Source: Spirosoma sp. SC4-14
Lineage (GTDB): Bacteria; Bacteroidota; Bacteroidia; Cytophagales; Spirosomataceae
DNA length: 64,000 nucleotides
Direction of reading: 5' to 3'
Assembly (NCBI RefSeq): GCF_037201965.1
Contig: NZ_CP147518.1
Location: 185,001-249,000 of the forward strand
Positions 54,854-63,899 of the stretch are shown here, piece after piece. The position numbers were made by a program, and so were the translations under genes. Each line of letters opens with the position of its first letter. The first letter of the stretch is position 1. The notes beneath the pieces are model-generated. The model saw only the letters and a program-made list of their open reading frames with translations, did no database searches and was not told the origin of the DNA.

Positions 54854-56854
54854 ATGAGAATCAATACGTTGTCTGTTTTGCTGGTGGCGTTGGGGTTAGC
54901 TACCGGATTGGCGGGCTGCAACTCGGCCATGCAGGCTTACAAAAAAGGTGTTCGGCATTACGATGCCGGAGAGTATAATCTGGCCCTGACACAATTTGAA
55001 AAAGCGGCCAAAGGAACTATCGATCAGGCCCGGCTCAATTATTATATGGCCGAATCGTACCGGCTTTCGAACCGTTTTGGCGAGGCTGTTCCATTCTACC
55101 AGAAAGCCATTGAAGCCAACACGACCGAGCCGAATGCCCGTTTCAATTACGCGTATGCGTTAAAGTCGCAGGGGAACTATCCAGCTGCACTGGAGCAGTT
55201 GCAACAGTTTGTGGCCAATGCACCCCGGACCACCGCCAAACCAATTCTTGATAAGGCAAAGCGGGAGATCGAAACGCTGAAAGCGATTAACATGATCGCC
55301 CAGAATAAGTTGCAGATTACGCTTAAAAACATGAGTAACCTCAATTCGCCCGGAACAGAGTTTGCACCGGTCGTACGAGGAGATGAATTAGTTTTTACGG
55401 CTTCGAAAAAAGAAAACGTTTACAAAAACAACGGCTTGCCGATGCTAGGGCTGTATAAAACGAAACTCAGCCAAAATCCCGATGAGACCGGAAGCACCGT
55501 ATCGACAGGCCAGCCTGAATTGTTCAGTAACAGCGTTTTTCAGGGCGATGTGAACGAAGGAACACCAGCGTTTTCGAAAGATGGAAAAACCATGATTTTT
55601 GCGCGGGGTAACAACGGGAAGCGGAAAGGTGGGCTCGATGTGGACCTGTTCATCAGCCGGTTGGCCGAAAACAATACCTGGAGCCAGCCGCAACGGCTAC
55701 CCATCAGCGATTCGCTGGCCTGGGATGGTTCTCCGGCATTTTCGGGCGATGGCAAAACACTCTATTTTGCCTCAAATCGAGCTGGAGGGTCGGGTGGTAT
55801 CGACCTGTATCGCACCAGTATCGATGCGTCGGGCCGCTTTAGCCGTCCGGTAAATATGGGCCGTGATATTAATACGCCCGGCGACGAAATGTTTCCTTAT
55901 GTAGGACCCAATGCGAAACTCTATTTTGCCTCTGATGGACATCCAGGGCTTGGCAAACTGGATGTATTTGTGGCAACCCGGTCGGGTGGCGTAACGAAGG
56001 TTGAAAATATGGGTCAACCCATCAATTCGCCTGCCGACGATTTTGGCCTGATTTATATCGATCCGACGAAAGGCTTTTTGGCATCGAACAGGCCCGGTGG
56101 TAAAGGCGACGACGATATTTATTTCTTCCAGGAAGGTCCAGCCGCCGACACCACCACAATTGCCCAGAACAAACGCAATGCGCCTAAAGTGGTTCATTAT
56201 TTCCTGGCCGGAACAGTCTCGGCCAATGAAACACCTGTAACTCCGCTCGATTCGGCCCACGTTCGGATCATCGACGATGCTACGGGTCAGCCCATTGCCG
56301 AAGCGACAACCGGTCAGCCGGGTACGTTTGGTAAATATCCATTGCAGGAAGGGAAGGACTATACCATTTTGGCCGAACGCAAAGGATACCTGACCCGCCG
56401 GGAGCAGTTTACGATGCAGGGTAAGAGCATTCCTGACGTGTTTCTGGTAAAACCCGAAACCGATACTACCTTCAACGTAGCGCTGCTACTTGACAAGGCA
56501 ACGCTGAACAAAACTTTCGTGCTGGAGAATATTTATTACGATCTCGATAAGTATAACATTCGCCCCGATGCCGCTGAGGAACTCGACAAACTGGTCACGA
56601 TTCTGAAAGACAACCCAACGCTCAAGATTGAGCTAAGCTCGCATACCGACGTTCGGGCTCCAGATGCATATAATATGCGCCTATCACAAAACCGGGCTAA
56701 AGCCGCTGTCGATTATATCGTTTCGAAAGGGATCGATCCGAGCCGTCTGGTAGCAAAAGGCTATGGTGAAACGCAGCTTGTAGTGAAAAACGCTAAAACC
56801 GAGGAAGAACATCAGCGGAACCGACGGACTGAGTTTAAAATTCTTGAGTTGTAA
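54854..56854 (+). CDS. PorE-like lipoprotein: TPR, beta-propeller, carboxypeptidase-D-like and OmpA domains
   Basis: A lipoprotein signal ends at LAGC (Cys22). TPR repeats span about residues 24-130 (YKKGVRHYDAGEYNLALTQF), a PD40/WD40-like propeller about 165-425 (repeated KTLYFASNRAGGSGGIDLYR-type units), a carboxypeptidase regulatory-like domain about 440-535, and a C-terminal OmpA peptidoglycan-binding domain (IYYDLDKYNIRPDAAEELDK, RNRRTEFKILEL). This order and the 666-aa length match PorE of the type IX secretion system. However, Bacteroidota carry several paralogues with this plan, so PorE identity is probable but not certain. Confidence 0.85.
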   Translation: MRINTLSVLLVALGLATGLAGCNSAMQAYKKGVRHYDAGEYNLALTQFEKAAKGTIDQARLNYYMAESYRLSNRFGEAVPFYQKAIEANTTEPNARFNYAYALKSQGNYPAALEQLQQFVANAPRTTAKPILDKAKREIETLKAINMIAQNKLQITLKNMSNLNSPGTEFAPVVRGDELVFTASKKENVYKNNGLPMLGLYKTKLSQNPDETGSTVSTGQPELFSNSVFQGDVNEGTPAFSKDGKTMIFARGNNGKRKGGLDVDLFISRLAENNTWSQPQRLPISDSLAWDGSPAFSGDGKTLYFASNRAGGSGGIDLYRTSIDASGRFSRPVNMGRDINTPGDEMFPYVGPNAKLYFASDGHPGLGKLDVFVATRSGGVTKVENMGQPINSPADDFGLIYIDPTKGFLASNRPGGKGDDDIYFFQEGPAADTTTIAQNKRNAPKVVHYFLAGTVSANETPVTPLDSAHVRIIDDATGQPIAEATTGQPGTFGKYPLQEGKDYTILAERKGYLTRREQFTMQGKSIPDVFLVKPETDTTFNVALLLDKATLNKTFVLENIYYDLDKYNIRPDAAEELDKLVTILKDNPTLKIELSSHTDVRAPDAYNMRLSQNRAKAAVDYIVSKGIDPSRLVAKGYGETQLVVKNAKTEEEHQRNRRTEFKILEL

Positions 56855-56897
56855 TGAGCAATTAACTTTGTCAAAAGCTAAAAACTGACGGAGTCAT

Positions 56898-56955
56898 AAA
56901 AGGGTAATTGGTAGCGGGGGCATAACAATTTGGCCGGTTTACCAATTACCCTTTT
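56898..56955. repeat. AT-rich 16-bp perfect inverted repeat after the PorE-like gene
   Basis: AAAAGGGTAATTGGTA (56898-56913) is exactly complementary to 56940-56955. The following bases on the plus strand (TTTTAAC) give a short U run, so it may be the terminator of the PorE-like gene. Confidence 0.6.
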
Positions 56956-56975
56956 AACTTAACCATTTACTAGCT

Positions 56976-57782
56976 ATGAATGATAAACTCCGTCAACCGC
57001 TCGTCGTTATCAGCGTTATCTTTCTGATTGTCATGAATTATCTCTCCAATGCAGGAGCATTCGGTGGCAGAACGAACAAGGAAATTTCGGACCAGTACCA
57101 TACCCTGATCACTCCGGCAGGTTATGCCTTCGCCATCTGGGGACTGATTTTTCTGGGTTTACTGGCTTTTGCCATTTATCAGGCTACGCCGTCGCAACGC
57201 ACAAATCCGCGTTTTCGGGCTATCGGTGTCTGGGTTATTATCAATGCGGTGTGCAATGCCATCTGGAGCCCGTTGTTCAATACCGAACACATTGGTCTGG
57301 CATTGATCGTTATTCTGGTTATGCTGACTTCCCTGGTTATTATTGAACAGCAACTGCTGGAGAAGGGGAACGTACCACTCCTGCCAACCGATCCCGACGA
57401 GACCCTGCCCGAATCAGCCGCTTCGCCCATGGAAACGTGGCTGGCCCGAATCCCGTTTTCTATTTATTTCGGCTGGCTTACGGTGGCTACTATTCTGAAC
57501 GTGGCCGTTTTTCTGAAAGCCACCGATTTTAGCCTGATGGGCCTCAGTGAACAAACCTGGGCTATTGCTATTCTGATTGTGGGGCTGGTGGTTGGTGCTA
57601 TCGTGTTCAACCGGTTTCGGAGTGTTGCCTACATTCTGGTGTTTGCCTGGGCCTATGCCGCCATTGCCGTTGAGCAGCAGGGTATAGGGCAAATTCCGTT
57701 AGTAGCGGGTGCAGGGGCTATTGTTGCTATAGTACTGGCGATTATTGGCCTGATTTCGCGAAAAACACCCAGCTATTCGTAG
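56976..57782 (+). CDS. TspO/MBR-related membrane protein (tryptophan-rich sensory protein-like)
   Basis: The 268-aa protein is highly hydrophobic with about seven membrane segments. The TspO-like pattern is visible in TPAGYAFAIWGLIFLGLLAF, VWVIINAVCNAIWSPLFNTE and PFSIYFGWLTVATILNVAVF. TspO proteins bind porphyrins or sterols; this longer, divergent type is common in Bacteroidota and its ligand is unknown. It ends before a hairpin shared with the convergent cyclophilin gene. Confidence 0.8.
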   Translation: MNDKLRQPLVVISVIFLIVMNYLSNAGAFGGRTNKEISDQYHTLITPAGYAFAIWGLIFLGLLAFAIYQATPSQRTNPRFRAIGVWVIINAVCNAIWSPLFNTEHIGLALIVILVMLTSLVIIEQQLLEKGNVPLLPTDPDETLPESAASPMETWLARIPFSIYFGWLTVATILNVAVFLKATDFSLMGLSEQTWAIAILIVGLVVGAIVFNRFRSVAYILVFAWAYAAIAVEQQGIGQIPLVAGAGAIVAIVLAIIGLISRKTPSYS

Positions 57783-57800
57783 GTCATATAATCAGAGATA

Positions 57801-57841
57801 AAATAACTGTGCCACGGTTCAAAACCGTGGCACAGTTATTT
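57801..57841. terminator. Bidirectional terminator between convergent genes
   Basis: A 19-bp perfect stem (AAATAACTGTGCCACGGTT, 57801-57819, with 57823-57841) has a 3-nt loop and A/U-rich ends on both strands, as expected for a terminator serving both the TspO-like and the cyclophilin genes. Confidence 0.85.
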
Positions 57842-57863
57842 ATGACTAGTTAGGCGCATTACC

Positions 57864-58301
57864 CTACTCTTCCAGAATGGTGATGCTATTGATCTTGTCG
57901 CCCTGACGTATCTGGTCGATTACATCCAGCCCTTCAACCACTTTTCCAAAAACGGTATGGTTTCGGTCCAGATGCTGTGTATTCTGGCGGTTGTGGCAGA
58001 TGAAGAACTGCGATCCGCCCGTATTCCGGCCCCGGTGCGCCATCGACAAAACTCCCCGATCGTGATATTGGTTGTCGCCGGTTAGTTCACAGTCGATCGT
58101 GTAGCCCGGACCACCTGCGCCGGTGCCCGTTGGGTCGCCACCCTGAATCATGAAGTTAGGAATGACCCGGTGAAAGGTAACTCCATCGTAAAAGCCTTTT
58201 TTGGCCAGTGAAATAAAATTGTTAACCGCTTTCGGGGCATCTTTTTCGAAAAACTCGATGAGCATAGTCCCCTTATCCGTATTCATTTGTGCCTTTGGCA
58301 T
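57864..58301 (-). CDS. Peptidyl-prolyl cis-trans isomerase, cyclophilin type
   Basis: The 145-aa protein has no signal peptide and so is cytosolic. Motifs are YDGVTFHRVIPNFMIQGGDP and GGPGYTID, MAHRGRNTGGSQFFICHN, and HTVFGKVVEGLDVIDQI, the standard cyclophilin active site (Arg, Phe, Gln, His). It assists protein folding at proline bonds. The usual family-B small size is met. Confidence 0.95.
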   Translation of the reverse strand: MPKAQMNTDKGTMLIEFFEKDAPKAVNNFISLAKKGFYDGVTFHRVIPNFMIQGGDPTGTGAGGPGYTIDCELTGDNQYHDRGVLSMAHRGRNTGGSQFFICHNRQNTQHLDRNHTVFGKVVEGLDVIDQIRQGDKINSITILEE

Positions 58302-58461
58302 AGCAGAAATCGATTTTGTTGTGGCCGCAAAATTACGACGAATTCTGGTCTCGGGTATAGCTAGTCAATAACTCATAGTTGGTAAAAGCATTAAGGGGAA
58401 TGATTTGGTTGATTTTGTCAAGTAATAGTAGTAATGTTGTGCCTGAATAGCATCAACTGTC

Positions 58462-59376
58462 ATGAATTCAATTGCCGAGGTCCGTACATTTAACCGATAT
58501 TATACAAATCTGATCGGAGTTATTGACCGTCATATTTTAAAAAGCAACCTATCGCTGGCCGAAGCCCGGGTTTTGTTCGAGATCGCTAATCAGCCCAATT
58601 GCACACAAACTCATCTGATTGAACAGCTCAGCATCGATGCCGGTTATTTGAGTCGTATCATTAAACAATTTGAGCACGATGAACTACTGACCCGCAATCG
58701 TTCTTCAACCGATGGTCGAGCAAGTAACTTAAGTCTGACAGCTACTGGTCAGGCATTGTTCCGAACTCTAAGTACAGAATCGGATCAGGAATTAGGAGCC
58801 TTGACAAGCCATTTAACCGAACAGCAGTTTGGGCAGTTGGTGGCTAGCATGCAAACGATTCGGCACCTGTTGAGCCGAGAGACTGCTATGCCATCGCTTA
58901 CGATCCGTCATGATCTGCGCCCCGGCGATCTGGGTCTCGTAACCCGTTATCATGGCCTTTGGTATGCGCCCGAATTTGGTTACGATATGAGTTTCGAAGG
59001 ATATGTGGCCGAAACCGTAAGCGAGTTTGCCGAGAATTACTCACCAGAAAAAGATCGGTTATGGATAGCCGAAGCCGATGGACAGTTCGTGGGCTGTATT
59101 GCGGTTGTTGGTCGGCTGGCAACGGTGGGCCAATTGCGCTGGTTTTTGCTCGATAAAGCGTTCAGAGGACAGGGTGTAGGTAAAAAACTGGTCGATGTCG
59201 CACTCGCCTTTAGCCGGGAACGTAACTACAAAAGCCTCTATCTGTTAACGACAACTGACCAGACAACGGCACATCATATCTACAAACGCGCTGGATTTGA
59301 ATTGACCGATGAGCACGAACCGGTTCGGCTGTGGGGGCAAACTATTCAGGAGCAGCGATACGAGTTAATGCTGTAA
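58462..59376 (+). CDS. MarR-type regulator fused to a GNAT acetyltransferase
   Basis: The N-terminal part (about residues 1-145) is a MarR winged helix (SLAEARVLFEIANQPNCTQT, LIEQLSIDAGYLSRIIKQFE, DGRASNLSLTATG). The C-terminal part (about 148-304) is a GNAT domain (LWIAEADGQFVGCIAVVGRL, LRWFLLDKAFRGQGVGKKLV, TTDQTTAHHIYKRAGFEL). The acetyl-CoA loop is RGQGVGKK. Fusions of this kind are found in many phyla; target and substrate are unknown. Length is 304 aa. Confidence 0.92.
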   Translation: MNSIAEVRTFNRYYTNLIGVIDRHILKSNLSLAEARVLFEIANQPNCTQTHLIEQLSIDAGYLSRIIKQFEHDELLTRNRSSTDGRASNLSLTATGQALFRTLSTESDQELGALTSHLTEQQFGQLVASMQTIRHLLSRETAMPSLTIRHDLRPGDLGLVTRYHGLWYAPEFGYDMSFEGYVAETVSEFAENYSPEKDRLWIAEADGQFVGCIAVVGRLATVGQLRWFLLDKAFRGQGVGKKLVDVALAFSRERNYKSLYLLTTTDQTTAHHIYKRAGFELTDEHEPVRLWGQTIQEQRYELML

Positions 59377-59616
59377 GGGAATGATGATAGGGTTGATAAA
59401 TTAATTCTTGGAATAGGTCAATTTTTAGATTCGCTTTTTTAGTATAATGCAACTAAATTGCCTGATCTTTAGTTGGAAAGAATAAATTATTGCTATCTGC
59501 CTTCTTGTTTTTGTTCAATTATACTCAGCTATTTCTGTTAATTGAGTAGTAATACTTCGTTGATTTTACGAGGTGTTTTTTGAATTCTATACCGTACGTT
59601 TTTCTGTTTAGTCGCC

Positions 59617-60549
59617 TTGGAAACTCAACTGATTCCATATTATGATAATCTGCCCGATTTTCTGAAGGCAGTGAAATCTATCGATTCAACGAACCGTTGC
59701 TTTGGAATCTTTCCGTTTGAGCAGTTTGGCGGGCCGGGCGAAGTGATTCCGCCGTTTCGAAGCAGCACATACGTAGCTGCTCTGGTAACGCAGGGGAGTG
59801 GTACCATTCATCTGGATGGTGTTCCGTATGAGGTGAAGCCGGGTACACTCTACTTTCTTCGTCCCTGGACCGTTCGGGCAATTCATAAACAGGATCAATG
59901 GTATGGATCTGTGCTGATGTTTACGCCTGAATTTGTTGCCAAACGGTCGGTGCTGTCCGATCCAATGCGGGAGTATCCGTTTTATCGGAAAGGCGCCCAG
60001 CCATTAATTCATATTACCCCCGACGAAGTAGCAGAACTCTATCATCAATTTGAACTGATTGATAAAGAATCGGCTCATCCAGACCGCCCTAAGGCCGATC
60101 GACTGGACCTTACTTATCATCTCCTGCAGGCATTGCTGATAAAAAGCCGCCAGATTTATCGTCAGACACTCTCGGCCATCGAGTATTCGCAGCCCGTGTC
60201 GTTGGTTGAGCGGTTTCAGAGTTTGTTACAGATGTATTATCTGCCTGATCCTAATCAGGAAACCCCTATATTACTAACCGTTCATGAAGCGGCCGACCGC
60301 CTGCATATTCATCCGCACTATTTAAGTGATATTCTGAAAAAATATACCGGTAAAACGGCTTTGCAGCATATTCGGGAGCGAACCGTATTTGAGGCACAGA
60401 ACCTGATGCGGAATACGGACCTTACGGTGGCTGAAGTAGGCTATCGGCTACGTTTCGAAGATCCGTCGAATTTTACGAAGTTTTTTAAGAGCATAACAGG
60501 CATGACACCCCGCGCATACCGCGAGCAGCTCTTTGCCGTGGCTGCATAA
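59617..60549 (+). CDS. AraC-family transcriptional regulator
   Basis: The cupin-like N-terminal domain (about residues 25-130) has VTQGSGTIHLDGVPYEVKPG. The C-terminal helix-turn-helix pair (about 215-300) reads VHEAADRLHIHPHYLSDILK and VAEVGYRLRFEDPSNFTKFF followed by GMTPRAYREQ. At 310 aa it has family length. The start is a TTG at 59617 (no in-frame ATG nearby), so the exact N-terminus is uncertain. It precedes the RND pump gene on the same strand and may regulate it. Confidence 0.88.
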   Translation: METQLIPYYDNLPDFLKAVKSIDSTNRCFGIFPFEQFGGPGEVIPPFRSSTYVAALVTQGSGTIHLDGVPYEVKPGTLYFLRPWTVRAIHKQDQWYGSVLMFTPEFVAKRSVLSDPMREYPFYRKGAQPLIHITPDEVAELYHQFELIDKESAHPDRPKADRLDLTYHLLQALLIKSRQIYRQTLSAIEYSQPVSLVERFQSLLQMYYLPDPNQETPILLTVHEAADRLHIHPHYLSDILKKYTGKTALQHIRERTVFEAQNLMRNTDLTVAEVGYRLRFEDPSNFTKFFKSITGMTPRAYREQLFAVAA

Positions 60550-60719
60550 GCTAATCGAAACTGGTAGTTTTGCCAGGCCAAATTTACGAATCTGCATTTT
60601 TTACCAGTGAATCTACCAAACCTACCTGTTCTAGCGGCAGGCCCGCTGGTAATTTTGACCCACTACTAAATGGAGTTAACGCTTAATTCTGTAGGTGCCA
60701 ATTACTTACCAGATTTATC

Positions 60720-63700
60720 ATGTGGATTGTTCGCTTAGCGTTAGAGAAAAAATACACCATCGCCGTGATGGCGTTGCTGATTCTCATTATGGGAGGGTTG
60801 TCGGTTTCGCAGATGCCGACCGACATTTTTCCGAAAATCAACATTCCGGTTGTAACCGTACTATGGGGCTATAATGGCCTGTCGACAAATGAAATGGAGA
60901 AGATGATTACCAACTTCTCCGAAACAGCGATTATCAACAACGTGAGCGATATTCAGCGGCTCGAATCGCAGACCTACAACGGAACGGCCATGCTGAAAAT
61001 CTATTTTCAGCCTACGGTTAAGATCGAAGAGGCCATTGCGCAGGTAACGGCTATTTCGCAAACGATTCTGGTGCGGATGCCACCCGGCACGCAGCCTCCA
61101 CTCATTGTTCGCTATAACGCAACCGATGTTCCAGTGCTTCAACTGGGGCTTTCGTCGGATAGTTTAACCGAATCGCAAATTACCGATTATTCGCAAACGC
61201 GCGTTCGGCCGCAAATTTCAACCGTACCCGGAAGCCGGTTATCCTTGCCATTCGGCGGGAAAACCCGCCAGATCATGGTCGATCTGGAGCCCGATCAACT
61301 GATAGCTTTCAATGTGACGCCCGAAGAAGTAACGAACGCTGTTACGGCGCAGAACCTGACGCTGCCGAGTGGATCGCTCCGTTTGGGTGAACGGGAATAC
61401 AACGTTCGTCTCAATTCGAAGCCCGACGTAATTACGGTTTTAAACGACATTCCGATTAAAAACATTGGCGGAACAACCGTTCATATGCGCGATGTGGCCA
61501 ATGTACACGATGGGGCGGCCGTTCAGGCCAACATCGTAAAGCAGGATGGTAGCAAAGGCGTTCTGATGAGCATTGTAAAAACCGGTAATGCCTCAACAAC
61601 GCAGATTGTCGATAAAATCCGCAACCAGATTCTGCCAACCGTACGGGCAGCCGCCCCGTCGAATCTTCGGATTCAGGAATTGTTCGATCAGTCGGTGTTT
61701 GTACGGGCGTCGATTAAGGGCGTACTCATCGAGGGCTTAATTGCTGCTTTGCTTACGGCTGCCATGATTTTGTTGTTTCTTGGCAGTTGGCGTAGTACGC
61801 TCATTGTAGCCATATCGATCCCGTTGTCGATTCTGGCGTCGCTCATTACGCTTTATCTGCTGGGCGAAACGTTGAATATTCAGACCTTGGGTGGGCTGGC
61901 GCTGGCTATTGGGATTCTGGTCGATGATGCAACGGTAACCATCGAAAACATCCATCGAAACGAAGCCTTAGGAATGCCACTACGGCAGGCCATTCTGGAA
62001 GGTGCTCAGCAAATTGCGACACCAACGCTGGTTTCAACCTTAACGATCTGTATTGTTTTTACATCCGTACTGTTTCTCGAAGGGCCTGCCCGATTCCTGT
62101 TCGGACCATTGGCCGAAGCCGTTGTTTTTGCCATGCTGGCATCGTATGTGCTCTCACGTACGCTGGTGCCAACCCTGGCCGATCTGATGCTGCGGGGGGA
62201 GTTGCACGGGGCAGAAAGCGAAGGGCAAGGGGCTAGGAAAACATCCTTTTTCGGGCAGTTTTATAATGCCTTCAATGCGGGTTTCGACCGCTTTCAGGTT
62301 CGCTATATGAATGCGCTGGAGTGGGTATTGGCCCATCGTCGGGTCGTACTGGCCTTGTTTGTGGGAGTCATTGCTTTTACGGCGGTATTGTTGCCCTTTG
62401 TTGGTCGTGATTTTTTCCCCCGAGTCGATGCGGGGCAGATTAAACTGCACCTTCGGGCACCTGCCGGAACGCGCCTTGAAGAGTCGGAACGGTTAGCAGC
62501 ACAAACTGCCGAAATTGTTCGGGAAATTATTCCAGAGCATGAGGTGGGCTCAATTATCAGTAATATCGGCCTAACGCCCGAACGCTATAACTTCATTTTT
62601 ACCGATAATTCATCGGCTGGCGCGCTGGATGCCGAATTGCTGATTTCGCTGAGCGAAGAACGCTCACACCCGACGGATGATTATGTGCGGGAGATACGCT
62701 CGCGGTTGCGCGAAGAAATGCCCGATATGACCTACTTTTTCCTGCCTGCCGATATTGTTAGTCAGATTCTGAACTTTGGACTTACCTCCGCAATTGATAT
62801 ACAGATTTCGGGTTTTGACCGGGCCAACAACCTCAACGTGGCTCGCCAACTACGGGAAAGAATCGCTCAGATTCCGGGTGCCGTCGATGTGCACCTGCAT
62901 CAGGTGCTCGATGCTCCCGAACTATTCCTCGACATTGACCGTGAACGGGCCGGACAGTTCGGTCTGACCGAGCAGCGGGTGGCCTCAAATCTGAATATTT
63001 CGCTGAGCGGAACTGGCCAAACCCGTCCAAACTTCTGGCCCGATCCGAACACGGGGTTTCCGTATCTGGTTGCCGTTCAGACTCCGCCTTATAAGCTCGA
63101 TTCGTATGAAAAATTGTTGAGTACGCCCATTGTGCCGGGGCAGGTGACTCCTCAGTTGCTCAGCAATGTAACAACGGTGAAACGCACCTTTGCCCCCGTC
63201 ATTATCAACCGGGTGAATACACAGCCGACCTACGATGTCTATGCGTCCGTCGAAAAAACAGATCTTGGCTCGGTAGCAAAAGAGCTGGAGAAACTTACTG
63301 CGGAGTACAAAACGCAACTTAAGCCCGGTAATGTGATTTCGATTCGTGGGCAGGTGGAGAGTATGGAAAGTGCCTTCAACCGGCTCGGACTGGGTATTGT
63401 GTTTGCGGCTTTGTTTGTGTACTTGCTCATGGTGGTCAACTTTCAGTCGTTCCGCTATCCGTTTATCATCATTACAGCGCTGCCGGGGGCTTTGTGCGGT
63501 ATGGTCTGGATGCTGTTTCTGACCGGAACTACCTTTAGTATTCCATCGCTGATGGGAGCTATTATGAGCGTCGGTGTAGCTACGGCCAATAGTATTCTGC
63601 TTGTTAGCTTTGCAAAAGATCATTTGCCTGAGGTTGGCGGAAATGCTTATGCTGCGGCTCTGGAAGCTGGCCGGACCCGTCTACGACCGATTCTGATGAC

Positions 63701-63899
63701 GGCTATTGCCATGATTATCGGCATGTTACCAATGTCGTTGGGTTTGGGCGAGGGGGGCGAACAAAATGCTCCGCTCGGTCGGGCAGTTATTGGCGGACTG
63801 ATTCTGGCGACCTTTACGACGCTGTTGTTTGTACCGGTCGTATTCAGTTATCTGGCCCGAAAATCGACAAAACACCAACCTGTAGACGTGCAGTTATGA
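60720..63899 (+). CDS. RND-family efflux permease (AcrB/CusA-like)
   Basis: This is a proton-driven inner-membrane pump with twelve membrane helices and two large periplasmic loops. Typical blocks are PTDIFPKINIPVVTVLW near the N-terminus, and AIGILVDDATVTIENIHR with the paired aspartates of the proton relay. The C-terminal half has MGAIMSVGVATANSILLV and RPILMTAIAMIIGMLPMSLG. At 1059 aa it is complete. The next gene overlaps it by four bases. No adaptor gene is adjacent within the window. The substrate class (drug or metal) cannot be told from the sequence alone. Confidence 0.95.
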   Translation: MWIVRLALEKKYTIAVMALLILIMGGLSVSQMPTDIFPKINIPVVTVLWGYNGLSTNEMEKMITNFSETAIINNVSDIQRLESQTYNGTAMLKIYFQPTVKIEEAIAQVTAISQTILVRMPPGTQPPLIVRYNATDVPVLQLGLSSDSLTESQITDYSQTRVRPQISTVPGSRLSLPFGGKTRQIMVDLEPDQLIAFNVTPEEVTNAVTAQNLTLPSGSLRLGEREYNVRLNSKPDVITVLNDIPIKNIGGTTVHMRDVANVHDGAAVQANIVKQDGSKGVLMSIVKTGNASTTQIVDKIRNQILPTVRAAAPSNLRIQELFDQSVFVRASIKGVLIEGLIAALLTAAMILLFLGSWRSTLIVAISIPLSILASLITLYLLGETLNIQTLGGLALAIGILVDDATVTIENIHRNEALGMPLRQAILEGAQQIATPTLVSTLTICIVFTSVLFLEGPARFLFGPLAEAVVFAMLASYVLSRTLVPTLADLMLRGELHGAESEGQGARKTSFFGQFYNAFNAGFDRFQVRYMNALEWVLAHRRVVLALFVGVIAFTAVLLPFVGRDFFPRVDAGQIKLHLRAPAGTRLEESERLAAQTAEIVREIIPEHEVGSIISNIGLTPERYNFIFTDNSSAGALDAELLISLSEERSHPTDDYVREIRSRLREEMPDMTYFFLPADIVSQILNFGLTSAIDIQISGFDRANNLNVARQLRERIAQIPGAVDVHLHQVLDAPELFLDIDRERAGQFGLTEQRVASNLNISLSGTGQTRPNFWPDPNTGFPYLVAVQTPPYKLDSYEKLLSTPIVPGQVTPQLLSNVTTVKRTFAPVIINRVNTQPTYDVYASVEKTDLGSVAKELEKLTAEYKTQLKPGNVISIRGQVESMESAFNRLGLGIVFAALFVYLLMVVNFQSFRYPFIIITALPGALCGMVWMLFLTGTTFSIPSLMGAIMSVGVATANSILLVSFAKDHLPEVGGNAYAAALEAGRTRLRPILMTAIAMIIGMLPMSLGLGEGGEQNAPLGRAVIGGLILATFTTLLFVPVVFSYLARKSTKHQPVDVQL

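Noticed and set aside
59377..59616. Intergenic region before the AraC gene examined for a gene or riboswitch
   Set aside because: It is AT-rich with no open frame, conserved structure or clear promoter that I could identify.
60550..60719. Repeated CTGGTA/TACCAG words upstream of the RND gene considered as an operator array
   Set aside because: The spacing is irregular and the words are short; chance occurrence cannot be excluded.
62985..63623. Long open frame (about 212 codons) antisense to the RND pump gene
   Set aside because: It is the mirror of a clearly conserved coding region and its product has the odd His/Gln/Arg-rich composition of antisense frames.
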